From: 13-2-20CM-68-14 sp051955535
Lineage (GTDB): Bacteria; Actinomycetota; Thermoleophilia; Gaiellales; Gaiellaceae
DNA length: 64,000 nt
Assembly: GCA_051955535.1 (NCBI GenBank)
Contig: JBQCGP010000024.1
Span: 1-64,000 of the forward strand
Direction: 5' to 3'
The notes beneath the pieces were generated by a model that was not told where the DNA came from, searched no databases, and was given only the letters and a program-made list of their open reading frames with translations. Shown one piece after another: positions 57,440-64,000 of the stretch. A program made the translations under genes and the position numbers. Positions within the stretch are counted from its first letter, which is position 1. Each line of letters starts with the position of its first letter.

Positions 57440-58033
57440 ATGAGCCTTCCGCCGCCCGTGAAAGCCCGGCTCGCCTCTCGCAACGAGAACAAGCTGCGTG
57501 AGCTGGGGCGGGTGCTCGCGGGCTGGGACATCAGCCTGGTCGACGCGGACAGCTACCCGCCCGAGGAGGGCTCGACCTACTACGAGAACGGACTCGGCAA
57601 GGCCCGTTACGGGCTCGGGTTCGTCGACGACGGCTGGGTGCTTGGCGAGGACTCCGGAATCGAGGTCGACGGCCTCGGCGGCGAGCCGGGCATCCGCTCC
57701 GCGCGGTTCGGTGGCGACGATCCGGTCGGGCGGCTGCTCGACGAGCTGCGCGGCGTCGAAGGCGACGGACGCCGCGCGCGATACGTCTGCGAGCTCGTCG
57801 CGCTGTCGCCGTCGGGCGAGGAGGTGCGTGGCACGGGCGTCCTCGAGGGTCGGATCGCCGACGAGCCCGCCGGGAGCGAGGGCTTCGGCTACGACCCGAT
57901 CTTCGTCCCGGCCGGTGAAGAGCAGACGGTCGCGGAGCTCGGCAACGAGTGGAAGGCCGAGAACTCGCATCGCGCCCGTGCGGCTCGCGACCTCCTGCGG
58001 GCCATGTCTCCGCGGGGCCCGTCCGGGGTCTGA
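57440..58033 (+). CDS. rdgB: RdgB/HAM1 non-canonical purine NTP pyrophosphatase
   Basis: A 197-residue enzyme that removes ITP/XTP/dITP from the nucleotide pool. Landmarks are LASRNENKLRELGRVL (SxNxxK), STYYENGLGKARYGL, LGEDSGIEVDGLGGEPGI, SARFGG and GFGYDPIFVP. ATG 57440 is the start that fits the family. The last residues (SPRGPSGV) and the TGA stop are supplied by a GGGGTCTGACCCC repeat, so the natural C-terminus has been replaced. Confidence 0.94.
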   Translation: MSLPPPVKARLASRNENKLRELGRVLAGWDISLVDADSYPPEEGSTYYENGLGKARYGLGFVDDGWVLGEDSGIEVDGLGGEPGIRSARFGGDDPVGRLLDELRGVEGDGRRARYVCELVALSPSGEEVRGTGVLEGRIADEPAGSEGFGYDPIFVPAGEEQTVAELGNEWKAENSHRARAARDLLRAMSPRGPSGV

Positions 58034-58037
58034 CCCC
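58025..58037 (+). repeat. GGGGTCTGACCCC repeat, partial copy 4
   Basis: The palindrome core is flanked by GTCC and GGAC, but AAACGGAC is missing at the expected distance. It provides the rdgB stop and lies eight bases from the end of the convergent YihY gene. Confidence 0.75.
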
Positions 58038-58044
58038 GGACGCG

Positions 58045-58881
58045 TCACGCCAGGCCGGGAACCTCCGTCGTAGTGGCCGCCTCGCGGCGGGCGAACCGGC
58101 AAGAGTTGACCTCGGCGCCGAAGACGATCGCGTTCGCCATCACGTAGAGCCAGACGAGCAGAAGCGCCGGTGCGCCGAAGGCCCGAAGCGCGATCGAGAC
58201 GTTCGACAGCCGGACGTAGATCGGCAGCACCTGGAACGAGGCCACGAGCAGGACGGCAGCGATCGCGGCGCCCGGCAGCACGTCGACGAGCTCGAGCTTC
58301 TCGTTCGTCAGCAGGTAGTAGACGGCGACGAGGAAGATGAAGATCGCGGCCAGCGAAGCTGCCACCGACAACACGTAGGCGACGATTCCGTTGCCCACGA
58401 CCCCGGGCGCGTAGCGCCTCAACACGTCGAACCCGAACGAGCCGGCCAGCAGGCCGACGAAGAGGGTCACAAGCAAGGCGATCATCATCAGCACCGCGAG
58501 CGCCTTGCCGTGCAGGAACCGCCGGTTCGGACGGCCGTAGACGATGTTCAGCGCGGACTCGAGCGCGCTGAAGAACGACACCGACGTCCAGAGGAGCGCG
58601 ATCCCGCCGATGATCCCGAGCGTCGCCGCGTGGCGCTGCACGCTGCGCACCGCGTTGACGATCGCCGACACCGACGTGCCCGGGAAGACCCGCTTCAGCT
58701 CGGTGACGAGGTAGCTCGACTCGTCCGCTCGTCCCGCCAGGCCGAGCAGCGACAAGGCGAGAAACGTCAGGGGCACGAACGAGAGCAGCGCGAAGTACGC
58801 GATCATCGCTGCGAGGTGGGGCCCGCGGTCTTCCTGGAACTTCGCCACCGGGCGGTACACGACCCGCGGAGTATCCGGCAC
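58045..58881 (-). CDS. YihY/BrkB-family membrane protein
   Basis: A 278-residue inner-membrane protein with six helices. Family segments are AAMIAYFALLSFVPLTFLAL, LLWTSVSFFSALESALNIVY, LLPGAAIAAVLLVASFQVLP-like region (VLPGAAIAAVLLVASFQ) and YVMANAIVFGAEVNS. Once misnamed ribonuclease BN; real role unknown, perhaps transport. Start GTG at 58881. Confidence 0.9.
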   Translation of the reverse strand: MPDTPRVVYRPVAKFQEDRGPHLAAMIAYFALLSFVPLTFLALSLLGLAGRADESSYLVTELKRVFPGTSVSAIVNAVRSVQRHAATLGIIGGIALLWTSVSFFSALESALNIVYGRPNRRFLHGKALAVLMMIALLVTLFVGLLAGSFGFDVLRRYAPGVVGNGIVAYVLSVAASLAAIFIFLVAVYYLLTNEKLELVDVLPGAAIAAVLLVASFQVLPIYVRLSNVSIALRAFGAPALLLVWLYVMANAIVFGAEVNSCRFARREAATTTEVPGLA

Positions 58882-58889
58882 GGCCGTGT

Positions 58890-58895
58890 TAGCGT
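58890..58895 (+). promoter_or_regulatory. Leaderless -10 hexamer TAGCGT
   Basis: Six bases upstream of GTG 58902. On the other strand the overlapping TAACAC is a degenerate counterpart for the YihY gene. Confidence 0.45.
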
Positions 58896-58901
58896 GAGGG
58901 C

Positions 58902-59336
58902 GTGGACGCCGCCGCCGCGCTCGAGCGCCTTCGCGAGATCTCCTCGCAGGTCCGCGCCGCCGTCATCTTCGAGCGCGGAGGCAAGGTCGTCGGCTCGACG
59001 CTCGGCGACGAGGAGCGTGCCAAACAGGTCGCCGCGGAAGCCGAGTCGCTGCTCGACGACGCAGAGCAACGGCGCCGCGCCGACGGCGAAGCCGAGTTCG
59101 CACAGCTCGATGTCGCCCTGCGCGACGGAAGCGTCTTCGTCGTCCGCGACGGCAAGCGCCTGATCGTGGCGACGACGGCACCGGAGCCGACCGTCGGGCT
59201 CGTCTTCTACGACCTCAAGAGCACCCTGCGGGAGCTCGAGACGAAGCCGAAAGCGGCGCCGAGGAAGCGGGCGCCGGCGAAGCGCAAGGCACCGGCCCGG
59301 ACGACCCGAGCGAAGAAACCCGATGCGAAGTCGTAG
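58902..59336 (+). CDS. Roadblock/LC7-like protein with basic Lys/Arg/Ala/Pro tail
   Basis: A 144-residue protein. Residues 1-110 match the Roadblock/LC7 fold (AVIFERGGKVVGSTLGDEER, VFVVRDGKRLIVATTAPEPT, VGLVFYDLKSTLREL), a small dimerising domain often tied to GTPases. Residues about 113-144 are a histone-like tail (PRKRAPAKRKAPAR). The tail could bind nucleic acid or acidic lipids. No GTPase gene lies beside it. Confidence 0.75.
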   Translation: MDAAAALERLREISSQVRAAVIFERGGKVVGSTLGDEERAKQVAAEAESLLDDAEQRRRADGEAEFAQLDVALRDGSVFVVRDGKRLIVATTAPEPTVGLVFYDLKSTLRELETKPKAAPRKRAPAKRKAPARTTRAKKPDAKS

Positions 59337-59526
59337 CGTCCTCACGGGCGTGCTGCTCGGCGTCGGCTCCGTCGCAGGGACGCTGGTCTTCCGCCGGCGT
59401 TTGGCCCGCCGTCAAGAGCGGGTGGACGTCTACTTCGGCGACGGCTCGATGGTGTCGCTCGCGAAGCCCGGCGAGGCCGAGCCGCTGCTGCGACGCGCCC
59501 GGCAGATCCTCGACCTTGCAGGCTGA
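59323..59526 (+). CDS. 67-residue single-helix membrane protein of unknown function
   Basis: Starts 14 bases inside the Roadblock gene. An N-terminal helix (VLTGVLLGVGSVAGTLVF) is followed by a basic stretch RRRLARRQERVD and a small soluble part VYFGDGSMVSLAKPGEAEP ending in LLRRARQILDLAG. Overlap with both neighbours suggests co-expression with the Roadblock protein and pyrE. Function is not recognised. Confidence 0.65.
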   Translation: MRSRSVLTGVLLGVGSVAGTLVFRRRLARRQERVDVYFGDGSMVSLAKPGEAEPLLRRARQILDLAG

Positions 59527-60070
59527 GCTGACTCACGACCAGCTCGGCGTCGCGCTGCGCGAACACGCCTACCTCGAGGGCGACTTCGTGCTGCGTTCGG
59601 GTCGCCGCTCCCGCTACTACCTCGACAAGTACCGGTTCGAGACGCGGCCGGACCTGCTCGGCCCGCTCGGACAGCGGATCGCCAAGGCCGTCGCCGAGCA
59701 CGAGCCCGACGCCGTCCGCCTCGCCGGCCCCGAGCTCGGGGCCGTACCGCTTGCCGCGGCCGCGTCGCTCGCCTCCGGCCTGCCCTTCCTGATCGTCCGC
59801 AAGGACGCCAAGGAGTACGGGACCGCGAACCGTCTCGAAGGCATCTTCGAGGCGGGCGATTGCGTCTGCCTCGTCGAGGACGTGATCACCTCCGGCGGCG
59901 CCGCCGTGGAGGCGGTCGAGGCGCTCCGCGAGGCGGGCCTCGCCTGCCGCACTGCTGTCTGCGTCGTCGATCGCGAGGAGGGTGGAGCGGACGCGCTCGC
60001 TCGGCTCGCGGTCAAGCTTTGGCCCTTATTTCGAGCTTCCGAGCTCTTGGCGGGTGAAAAATCCCCGTAA
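59516..60070 (+). CDS. pyrE: Orotate phosphoribosyltransferase
   Basis: A 184-residue enzyme that joins orotate to PRPP in pyrimidine synthesis. TTG 59516 overlaps the previous gene by 11 bases. Landmarks are FVLRSGRRSRYYLDKYRFET, GPELGAVPLAAAAS, RKDAKEYGTANRLEG and the PRPP site VCLVEDVITSGGAA. Its partner pyrF is 480 bases downstream, after the HU gene. Confidence 0.93.
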   Translation: MQAELTHDQLGVALREHAYLEGDFVLRSGRRSRYYLDKYRFETRPDLLGPLGQRIAKAVAEHEPDAVRLAGPELGAVPLAAAASLASGLPFLIVRKDAKEYGTANRLEGIFEAGDCVCLVEDVITSGGAAVEAVEALREAGLACRTAVCVVDREEGGADALARLAVKLWPLFRASELLAGEKSP

Positions 60071-60080
60071 AACGGGATGG

Positions 60081-60109
60081 TTGAGCCAAAACGCCGACCC
60101 TGGTAGGGT
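60081..60109 (+). promoter_or_regulatory. Two-part promoter of the HU gene
   Basis: TTGAGC (60081-60086), 17 bases, TAGGGT (60104-60109), with a normal leader of about 40 bases and a GGAGAGGAGAG ribosome-binding region before GTG 60155. It contrasts with the leaderless units around it. Confidence 0.6.
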
Positions 60110-60154
60110 CTGGCGCGGTCCCAAGCCTGTAAACACAGCAGGAGAGGAGAGCAA

Positions 60155-60463
60155 GTGACCAAGCAGGAGTTCGTCGATCGGGTGGCGCAGAAGGCCAATA
60201 TGGGCCGTCGCGAAGCGGGCGAGGCAGTCGACGCCGTGATCGACACGATCACGGACGCCTTGAAGAACCGCGAAGAGGTCGCATTCACAGGGTTCGGCAA
60301 GTTCTCCACGCAGCACCGCGCGGCGCGCCAGGGGGTCAACCCACGGAACCCCAGCGAGAAAGTTCAGATTCCGGCGGCCTGGGTGCCCAAGTTCTCGGCC
60401 GGGAGTTCGCTCAAGCAGGCCGTGCGCGGCAGTGGCGGCGACGGCGGCGGCGGGATGATGTAG
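60155..60463 (+). CDS. HU-type nucleoid DNA-binding protein
   Basis: A 102-residue histone-like protein. KQEFVDRVAQKANMGRREAG helices and the DNA-binding arm GFGKFSTQHRAARQGVNPRN are canonical. After the usual HU end (VPKFSAGSSLKQAV) comes a Gly-rich tail ending GGGGMM. It has a standard promoter, ribosome-binding site and strong terminator, fitting a highly expressed single gene. Confidence 0.94.
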   Translation: MTKQEFVDRVAQKANMGRREAGEAVDAVIDTITDALKNREEVAFTGFGKFSTQHRAARQGVNPRNPSEKVQIPAAWVPKFSAGSSLKQAVRGSGGDGGGGMM

Positions 60464-60490
60464 CCAGCGGGTCTCCGCTCCGAAACCATT

Positions 60491-60520
60491 GAAGGCCGCC
60501 TCCGGGCGGCCTTCGTTCTT
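60491..60520 (+). terminator. Intrinsic terminator after the HU gene
   Basis: GAAGGCCGCC/GGCGGCCTTC perfect 10-base stem with TCCG loop, followed by GTTCTT. Confidence 0.85.
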
Positions 60521-60533
60521 CCGGGCCGCTGGC

Positions 60534-60539
60534 TAGGCT
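60534..60539 (+). promoter_or_regulatory. Leaderless -10 hexamer TAGGCT
   Basis: Seven bases upstream of the pyrF ATG, just after the HU terminator. Confidence 0.5.
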
Positions 60540-60546
60540 GGAGTCG

Positions 60547-61455
60547 ATGCAAGTCGAGACCCCGTCTGCGACCAGAACCTTCGCCGACCGGCTCGCCCAG
60601 GCGGTCGAGCGCAAGCGATCGCAGCTGGTCGTCGGTCTCGATCCGCGGCTCGACCTGCTGCCGGTGGAGCTGCGCGGGGACTCGCACGTGGCGCGGAGCG
60701 CCGCCGCCGACGCGGTCGCCCGCTTCTGCTGTGGGATCGTCGATGCGGTCGCGCCGCACGCGGTCGCCGTCAAGCCGCAGCTCGCGTTCTTCGAGGCGCT
60801 GGGCGCGGACGGCCTGCGGGCCTTCGAGGAAACCTGCGAGTACGCACGCGCCGCCGGCCTTCTCGTCCTCGCCGACGCGAAGCGCGGGGACATCGGCTCG
60901 ACTGCGCGGGCCTACGCCGCGGCCTACCTCGAGGGCGAGAAGCCCGTCGCCGACGCGATGACGGTCAACCCGTACCTCGGCCGCGACTCCCTGGAGCCGT
61001 TCTTCGGCGCCTGCCGGCGCCATGGCGGCGGCGTCTTCTGCCTCGTCAAGACGTCGAACGAGGGCGGCAGCGACGTGCAGGACGTGCGGCTGAGCGACGG
61101 CGGGGTGCTCTGGCAGCACGTCGCGAGGCTCGTCGCGGAGTGGGGCGAGGACCTCGTCGGCGAGCACGGGCTCTCCAGCGTCGGCGCCGTCGTGGGCGCG
61201 ACGCACCCGCGCGCGATCGGCGAGGCGCGACGGCTGCTGCCGCGTTCGATCCTGCTCCTACCGGGCGTCGGCGCGCAGGGTGCGTCGCCGGCCGACGTCG
61301 CGCGCGCGTTCACAAGCGGCCCGGCCAGCGCGCTCGTCGCCGCTTCTCGCAGCGTCACGTACGACTTCCGCCAGAGCGGCGAGGACTGGCGCACCGGCGC
61401 CTCGCGCCAGGCCGCCCGGCTCAAGAGCGAGATCTGGGCCGCCTCCGGCTGGTAG
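60547..61455 (+). CDS. pyrF: Orotidine 5'-phosphate decarboxylase
   Basis: A 302-residue type 2 OMP decarboxylase that completes UMP synthesis. Landmarks are LVVGLDPRLDLLP, HAVAVKPQLAFFEALGADGL, the catalytic LADAKRGDIGSTARAYA and MTVNPYLGRDSLEPF. The type 2 family is common in mycobacteria and other actinobacteria. Confidence 0.95.
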   Translation: MQVETPSATRTFADRLAQAVERKRSQLVVGLDPRLDLLPVELRGDSHVARSAAADAVARFCCGIVDAVAPHAVAVKPQLAFFEALGADGLRAFEETCEYARAAGLLVLADAKRGDIGSTARAYAAAYLEGEKPVADAMTVNPYLGRDSLEPFFGACRRHGGGVFCLVKTSNEGGSDVQDVRLSDGGVLWQHVARLVAEWGEDLVGEHGLSSVGAVVGATHPRAIGEARRLLPRSILLLPGVGAQGASPADVARAFTSGPASALVAASRSVTYDFRQSGEDWRTGASRQAARLKSEIWAASGW

Positions 61456-61456
61456 T

Positions 61457-61462
61457 TACTCT
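61457..61462 (+). promoter_or_regulatory. Leaderless -10 hexamer TACTCT
   Basis: Six bases upstream of GTG 61469; supports that start. Confidence 0.45.
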
Positions 61463-61468
61463 TTCGCC

Positions 61469-62587
61469 GTGAAGCGACCGCTGGTCGTTGCCGCAGCGGC
61501 TCTTGCGCTCGCGACCCCCTCGCTTGCCGCGCTCCCGCGGGTGCATGCGCGCGCGTATCTCGTCGAGGACGGCCAGACGGGACAGGTGCTCGCGCAGTAC
61601 CGCGCGCATGCCCGGGTCCCGATCGCGAGCATCACGAAGCTGATGACCGTGCTCCTGACGCTCGAGCACACGAAGCCGAGCGACGTGGTCACGGTTGCGC
61701 CGGGCGCGGCCGCCGTGGGCGAGTCGTCGATCGAGCTGCGCGCGGGCGAGCGGATCACGGTGCGCGACCTGCTCGAGGGCGCGCTGATCCAGAGCGCAAA
61801 CGACGCGGCCGACGCGCTCGCGTACTACGTCGGGCACGGCAACGAGGCCCGCTTCGTCGCGATGATGAACGCCCGCGCCCGGCAGCTCGGACTCCGCGAC
61901 ACGCACTACGACCGGCCGGACGGGCTCGACGCGCCCGGACACGTCTCGAGCGCACACGACGTGACGAAGCTCGCGCGGATGCTGATGCGCCGCGCAATCG
62001 TGCGGTCGATCGTTCGCCGCCAGACCGCCGACATCTCCGGGGGGCGCGTCCTCCACACCTGGAACGACCTCCTCGGCACCTTCCCCGGCGTCTTCGGCGT
62101 CAAGACCGGCCACACGTCGGCCGCCGGCTGGAACGAGGTCGCGTCGCTTGACCGCGGCGGCGTCGTCATCTACGCGACGATCCTGGGCTCGCCCGACCGC
62201 CCGACGCGGAACGAGGACCTGACGACGCTTCTTCGCTGGGCGCTGACGCGCTACCGGCGCGTGCCGGTCGTGCGTGCGGGCCACGTCTTCGCGAAGGTTC
62301 AGGTCGGTTACGGGCAGTCGCCCGTAGGACTCGTGCCGGCCCGCGGCCTGACCCGCCCGGTGCGGATCGACCAGCCGGTCGTGCAGCGTGTCGTCAGCCA
62401 GACGGTGGCCACGCTCCCGGTTCGTCGAGGGCAGCCGCTCGGAGAGATCCGCATCTATCAGGGGCCGCGCCTCGTCGCCCGCGACGCGCTCGTCGCCGAG
62501 CGAACGGTGCAGCGGCCAGGCGTGTTCGGGCGCGCGGGGTACTACGCGGGCCGTACGGTGCACCACGTGTGGGGCTGGTTCTCGTGA
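61469..62587 (+). CDS. Secreted D-alanyl-D-alanine carboxypeptidase (S11, DacF-like)
   Basis: A 372-residue penicillin-binding enzyme that trims peptidoglycan stem peptides. GTG 61469 gives a signal peptide KRPLVVAAAALALATPSLAA. Active-site motifs are IASITKLMTVL (Ser-x2-Lys), IQSANDAADAL (Ser-x-Asn) and FGVKTGHTSAAG (Lys-Thr-Gly). A beta-rich C-terminal domain follows and the protein ends with an aromatic HHVWGWFS that could touch the membrane. Coupled to the next gene by GTGA. Confidence 0.92.
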   Translation: MKRPLVVAAAALALATPSLAALPRVHARAYLVEDGQTGQVLAQYRAHARVPIASITKLMTVLLTLEHTKPSDVVTVAPGAAAVGESSIELRAGERITVRDLLEGALIQSANDAADALAYYVGHGNEARFVAMMNARARQLGLRDTHYDRPDGLDAPGHVSSAHDVTKLARMLMRRAIVRSIVRRQTADISGGRVLHTWNDLLGTFPGVFGVKTGHTSAAGWNEVASLDRGGVVIYATILGSPDRPTRNEDLTTLLRWALTRYRRVPVVRAGHVFAKVQVGYGQSPVGLVPARGLTRPVRIDQPVVQRVVSQTVATLPVRRGQPLGEIRIYQGPRLVARDALVAERTVQRPGVFGRAGYYAGRTVHHVWGWFS

Positions 62588-63543
62588 TCGTCACGGTGAC
62601 CCTCAACGCGGCGCTGGACCGCACGCTCACCGTCCCGAACTTCCAGCGTGGCCAGCGCCACCGCGCCAGCCAGGGGTTGACCCTGGCTGGTGGCAAGGGG
62701 ATCAACATCGCGCGCGGGCTGAAGCGTCTCGGCGTCCCCGTGGTCGCGACCGGGCTGGTCGGAGGTCGGACCGGCATCCGGATCGTCGAGGAGCTGACCG
62801 GCGAGGCGATCCTCAACGACTTCGTACGGATCGAGGACGAGTCGCGCACGTCGACGGCTGTCGTCGACCCGACCGCACCGACGTACACCGAGATCAACGA
62901 GTGGGGCCCGGCGGTGCGGCCCGAGGAGCTCCAGATGCTGATGGAAAAGCTCGCCTACCTCGCGCAGGGCGCGGAGGCAGTCGTCTTCGCCGGCTCGTTG
63001 CCGCGGGACGTCGACGAGGGCTTCTACGGCGAGGCGATCCGCGAGGTCAACCGGCGCGGGATCTTGACCGTGCTCGACTCGGCCGGGCAGCCGCTGCGGC
63101 TCGGCGCGCAATCCGAGCCGTTCCTCGTCTCGCCCAACCAGAACGAGGCGGAAGGGCTCGTCGGGCAGGAGTTCAACGAGGACGAAGACTTCGTCTTCGG
63201 GCTCAACGCGATCGCCGAGCAGGGCGCGCGCAACGTCCTGATCACGCAGGAATCGGGTTGCTGGGCGCTGCTTCGCAAGGAGCGGATCGTTCACCGCTAC
63301 CGGGCGCGGGCTCCGAGCATCGAGCCGGTCTCGGTCGTCGGATCCGGCGACGTGCTGCTGGCGGCCTACCTCGTTGCGCATCTCAAGGGCGAGCAGCCCG
63401 AGGATGCCCTCCGCACGGCGGTCGCGACCGGCACGGCTTCGACGCTCGAAGTCGGCGCCGGACGCTTCGAGCAGCGGGAGGCCGACCGCCTCTCGAGCGC
63501 CGTCGAGGTCGTCGAGCTGGAACCCGTCGCCAGTCGGCGCTAG
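62584..63543 (+). CDS. PfkB-family sugar-phosphate kinase (1-phosphofructokinase type)
   Basis: A 319-residue kinase from GTG 62584. TVTLNAALDRTLTVPNF is the start motif of the 1-phosphofructokinase/tagatose-6-phosphate kinase group, LAGGKGINIARGLKRLG is signature 1, VFAGSLPRDVDEGFY follows, and the catalytic Asp is in VVGSGDVLLAAYL (GSGD for the usual GAGD). The sugar phosphate is not certain; no PTS genes are seen. Confidence 0.9.
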   Translation: MIVTVTLNAALDRTLTVPNFQRGQRHRASQGLTLAGGKGINIARGLKRLGVPVVATGLVGGRTGIRIVEELTGEAILNDFVRIEDESRTSTAVVDPTAPTYTEINEWGPAVRPEELQMLMEKLAYLAQGAEAVVFAGSLPRDVDEGFYGEAIREVNRRGILTVLDSAGQPLRLGAQSEPFLVSPNQNEAEGLVGQEFNEDEDFVFGLNAIAEQGARNVLITQESGCWALLRKERIVHRYRARAPSIEPVSVVGSGDVLLAAYLVAHLKGEQPEDALRTAVATGTASTLEVGAGRFEQREADRLSSAVEVVELEPVASRR

Positions 63544-63546
63544 TCT
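63541..63546 (+). promoter_or_regulatory. Leaderless -10 hexamer TAGTCT
   Basis: Seven bases upstream of TTG 63554; its TAG is the stop of the kinase gene. Confidence 0.4.
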
Positions 63547-63553
63547 TTCGCGG

Positions 63554-64000
63554 TTGCGCCGCCGCTTTCTCCTGCTTCTAGCCCTTTTCGGGGTCGCGTC
63601 GCCGGCCGTCGCGGCACCGTTCGTGCGCGGGATCGACGTCTCGCATTGGAAGGGCTCGATCGCGTGGGCGCGTGTCGCGCACGGCGGTTACCGGTTCGCG
63701 TTCGCGGAAGCCACGAACGGCTTTGCCGTCGATCCGACGTTCCCGCGTAATCGCAGTGGCGCGAAGGCTGCCCGCATCGCCTTCGGCGGGTTCCACTTCG
63801 CGCGTCCCGCCGGCTGGACCCCCGGCGGAGTGATCGCGAACGCGGTGATGCAGGCCGACTTCTTCGTCTCGGTGGCCCAGCCACAGACGGGCGAGCTCGC
63901 GCCGGTGCTCGACCTCGAGCGGACGGGCGGGCTCTCGCCGGCCTCGCTGCGGACTTGGACGAGCGCCTGGCTCGACGAGGTGCAGCAGAAGGTGGGAATC
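63554..64000 (+). CDS. GH25-family lysozyme (3' end cut by window)
   Basis: The first 149 residues of a secreted muramidase. TTG 63554 begins a signal peptide (RRRFLLLLALFGVASPAVAA). The GH25 fold starts at FVRGIDVSHWKGSIAWARV (catalytic region Asp), then FAFAEATNGFAVDPTFPRN, GGFHFARP and the proton-donor Glu in VLDLERTGG. It probably remodels the cell wall, fitting the neighbouring carboxypeptidase. The C-terminus lies outside the window. Confidence 0.88.
   Translation, partial: MRRRFLLLLALFGVASPAVAAPFVRGIDVSHWKGSIAWARVAHGGYRFAFAEATNGFAVDPTFPRNRSGAKAARIAFGGFHFARPAGWTPGGVIANAVMQADFFVSVAQPQTGELAPVLDLERTGGLSPASLRTWTSAWLDEVQQKVGI

Noticed and set aside
1..64000. tRNA, rRNA, CRISPR arrays, insertion sequences or prophage genes
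   Set aside because: None found by eye: no TTCGANTCC-type T-arms in a cloverleaf, no regularly spaced repeats, no transposase or phage structural frames.

Overview
The window is high-GC bacterial chromosome with almost no spacing between genes, many GTG and TTG starts, and frequent ATGA/GTGA/TTGA start-stop overlaps. Gene content and style suggest an actinobacterium, most likely a Thermoleophilia-type lineage (Gaiellales/Solirubrobacterales): a tyrosine/homogentisate catabolic set, a PimA-like glycosyltransferase, ECF sigma factor units and cyclic-nucleotide-binding proteins. The lineage is inferred from style; no marker such as 16S rRNA is present. No rRNA, tRNA, CRISPR array, transposase or prophage was seen. 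No gap without a gene exceeds 300 bases.

Layout. 1-5721: a peptide ABC transporter (binding protein cut by the window edge, two permeases, two ATPases). 5822-10811: a signalling block with two small LuxR-type proteins, a membrane HD-GYP cyclic-di-GMP phosphodiesterase and a large ATP-binding LuxR regulator. 10902-14007: an adenosine-deaminase-like enzyme, an L,D-transpeptidase and an M28 peptidase. 14118-20178: a second complete peptide ABC transporter. 20379-25100: a PimA-like glycosyltransferase, an LPG-synthase-like membrane protein, glycerate kinase and an MFS/cyclic-nucleotide-binding fusion. 25208-30882: a tiny acidic/proline-rich protein, a coupled subtilase-GAF pair, an esterase, an ECF sigma unit and exonuclease VII. 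30945-39549: quinone-type genes, a broken acetyltransferase, proline dehydrogenase coupled to an aminotransferase, and a FabL-like reductase. 39581-53800: a long co-directional run holding two exporters, the tyrosine pathway (4-hydroxyphenylpyruvate dioxygenase, homogentisate dioxygenase, a FAH-family hydrolase, a glutathione-transferase-like candidate isomerase), a zinc-type cation exporter and repair/detoxification genes. 53862-64000: housekeeping genes (murI, rph, rdgB, pyrE, HU, pyrF, a DD-carboxypeptidase, a PfkB-type kinase and the start of a GH25 lysozyme).

The most unusual signals lie between genes. A 62-68 bp element with two hairpins occurs four times (18968, 34751 reversed, 55852, 57354). 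Its stem sequences differ between copies but stay paired. Two copies sit between duplicated gene ends. One of these split a coupled ATPase start and left a bridging reading frame that ends in a new GTGA coupling. A second family, GGGGTCWGACCCC followed at a fixed distance by AAACGGAC, occurs three times plus one partial copy.

About twenty transcription-unit heads carry TANNNT 6-9 bases before the start codon and mostly no ribosome-binding site, which points to widespread leaderless transcription. At two divergent gene pairs the opposing hexamers share their TA. This pattern was used to choose several starts.
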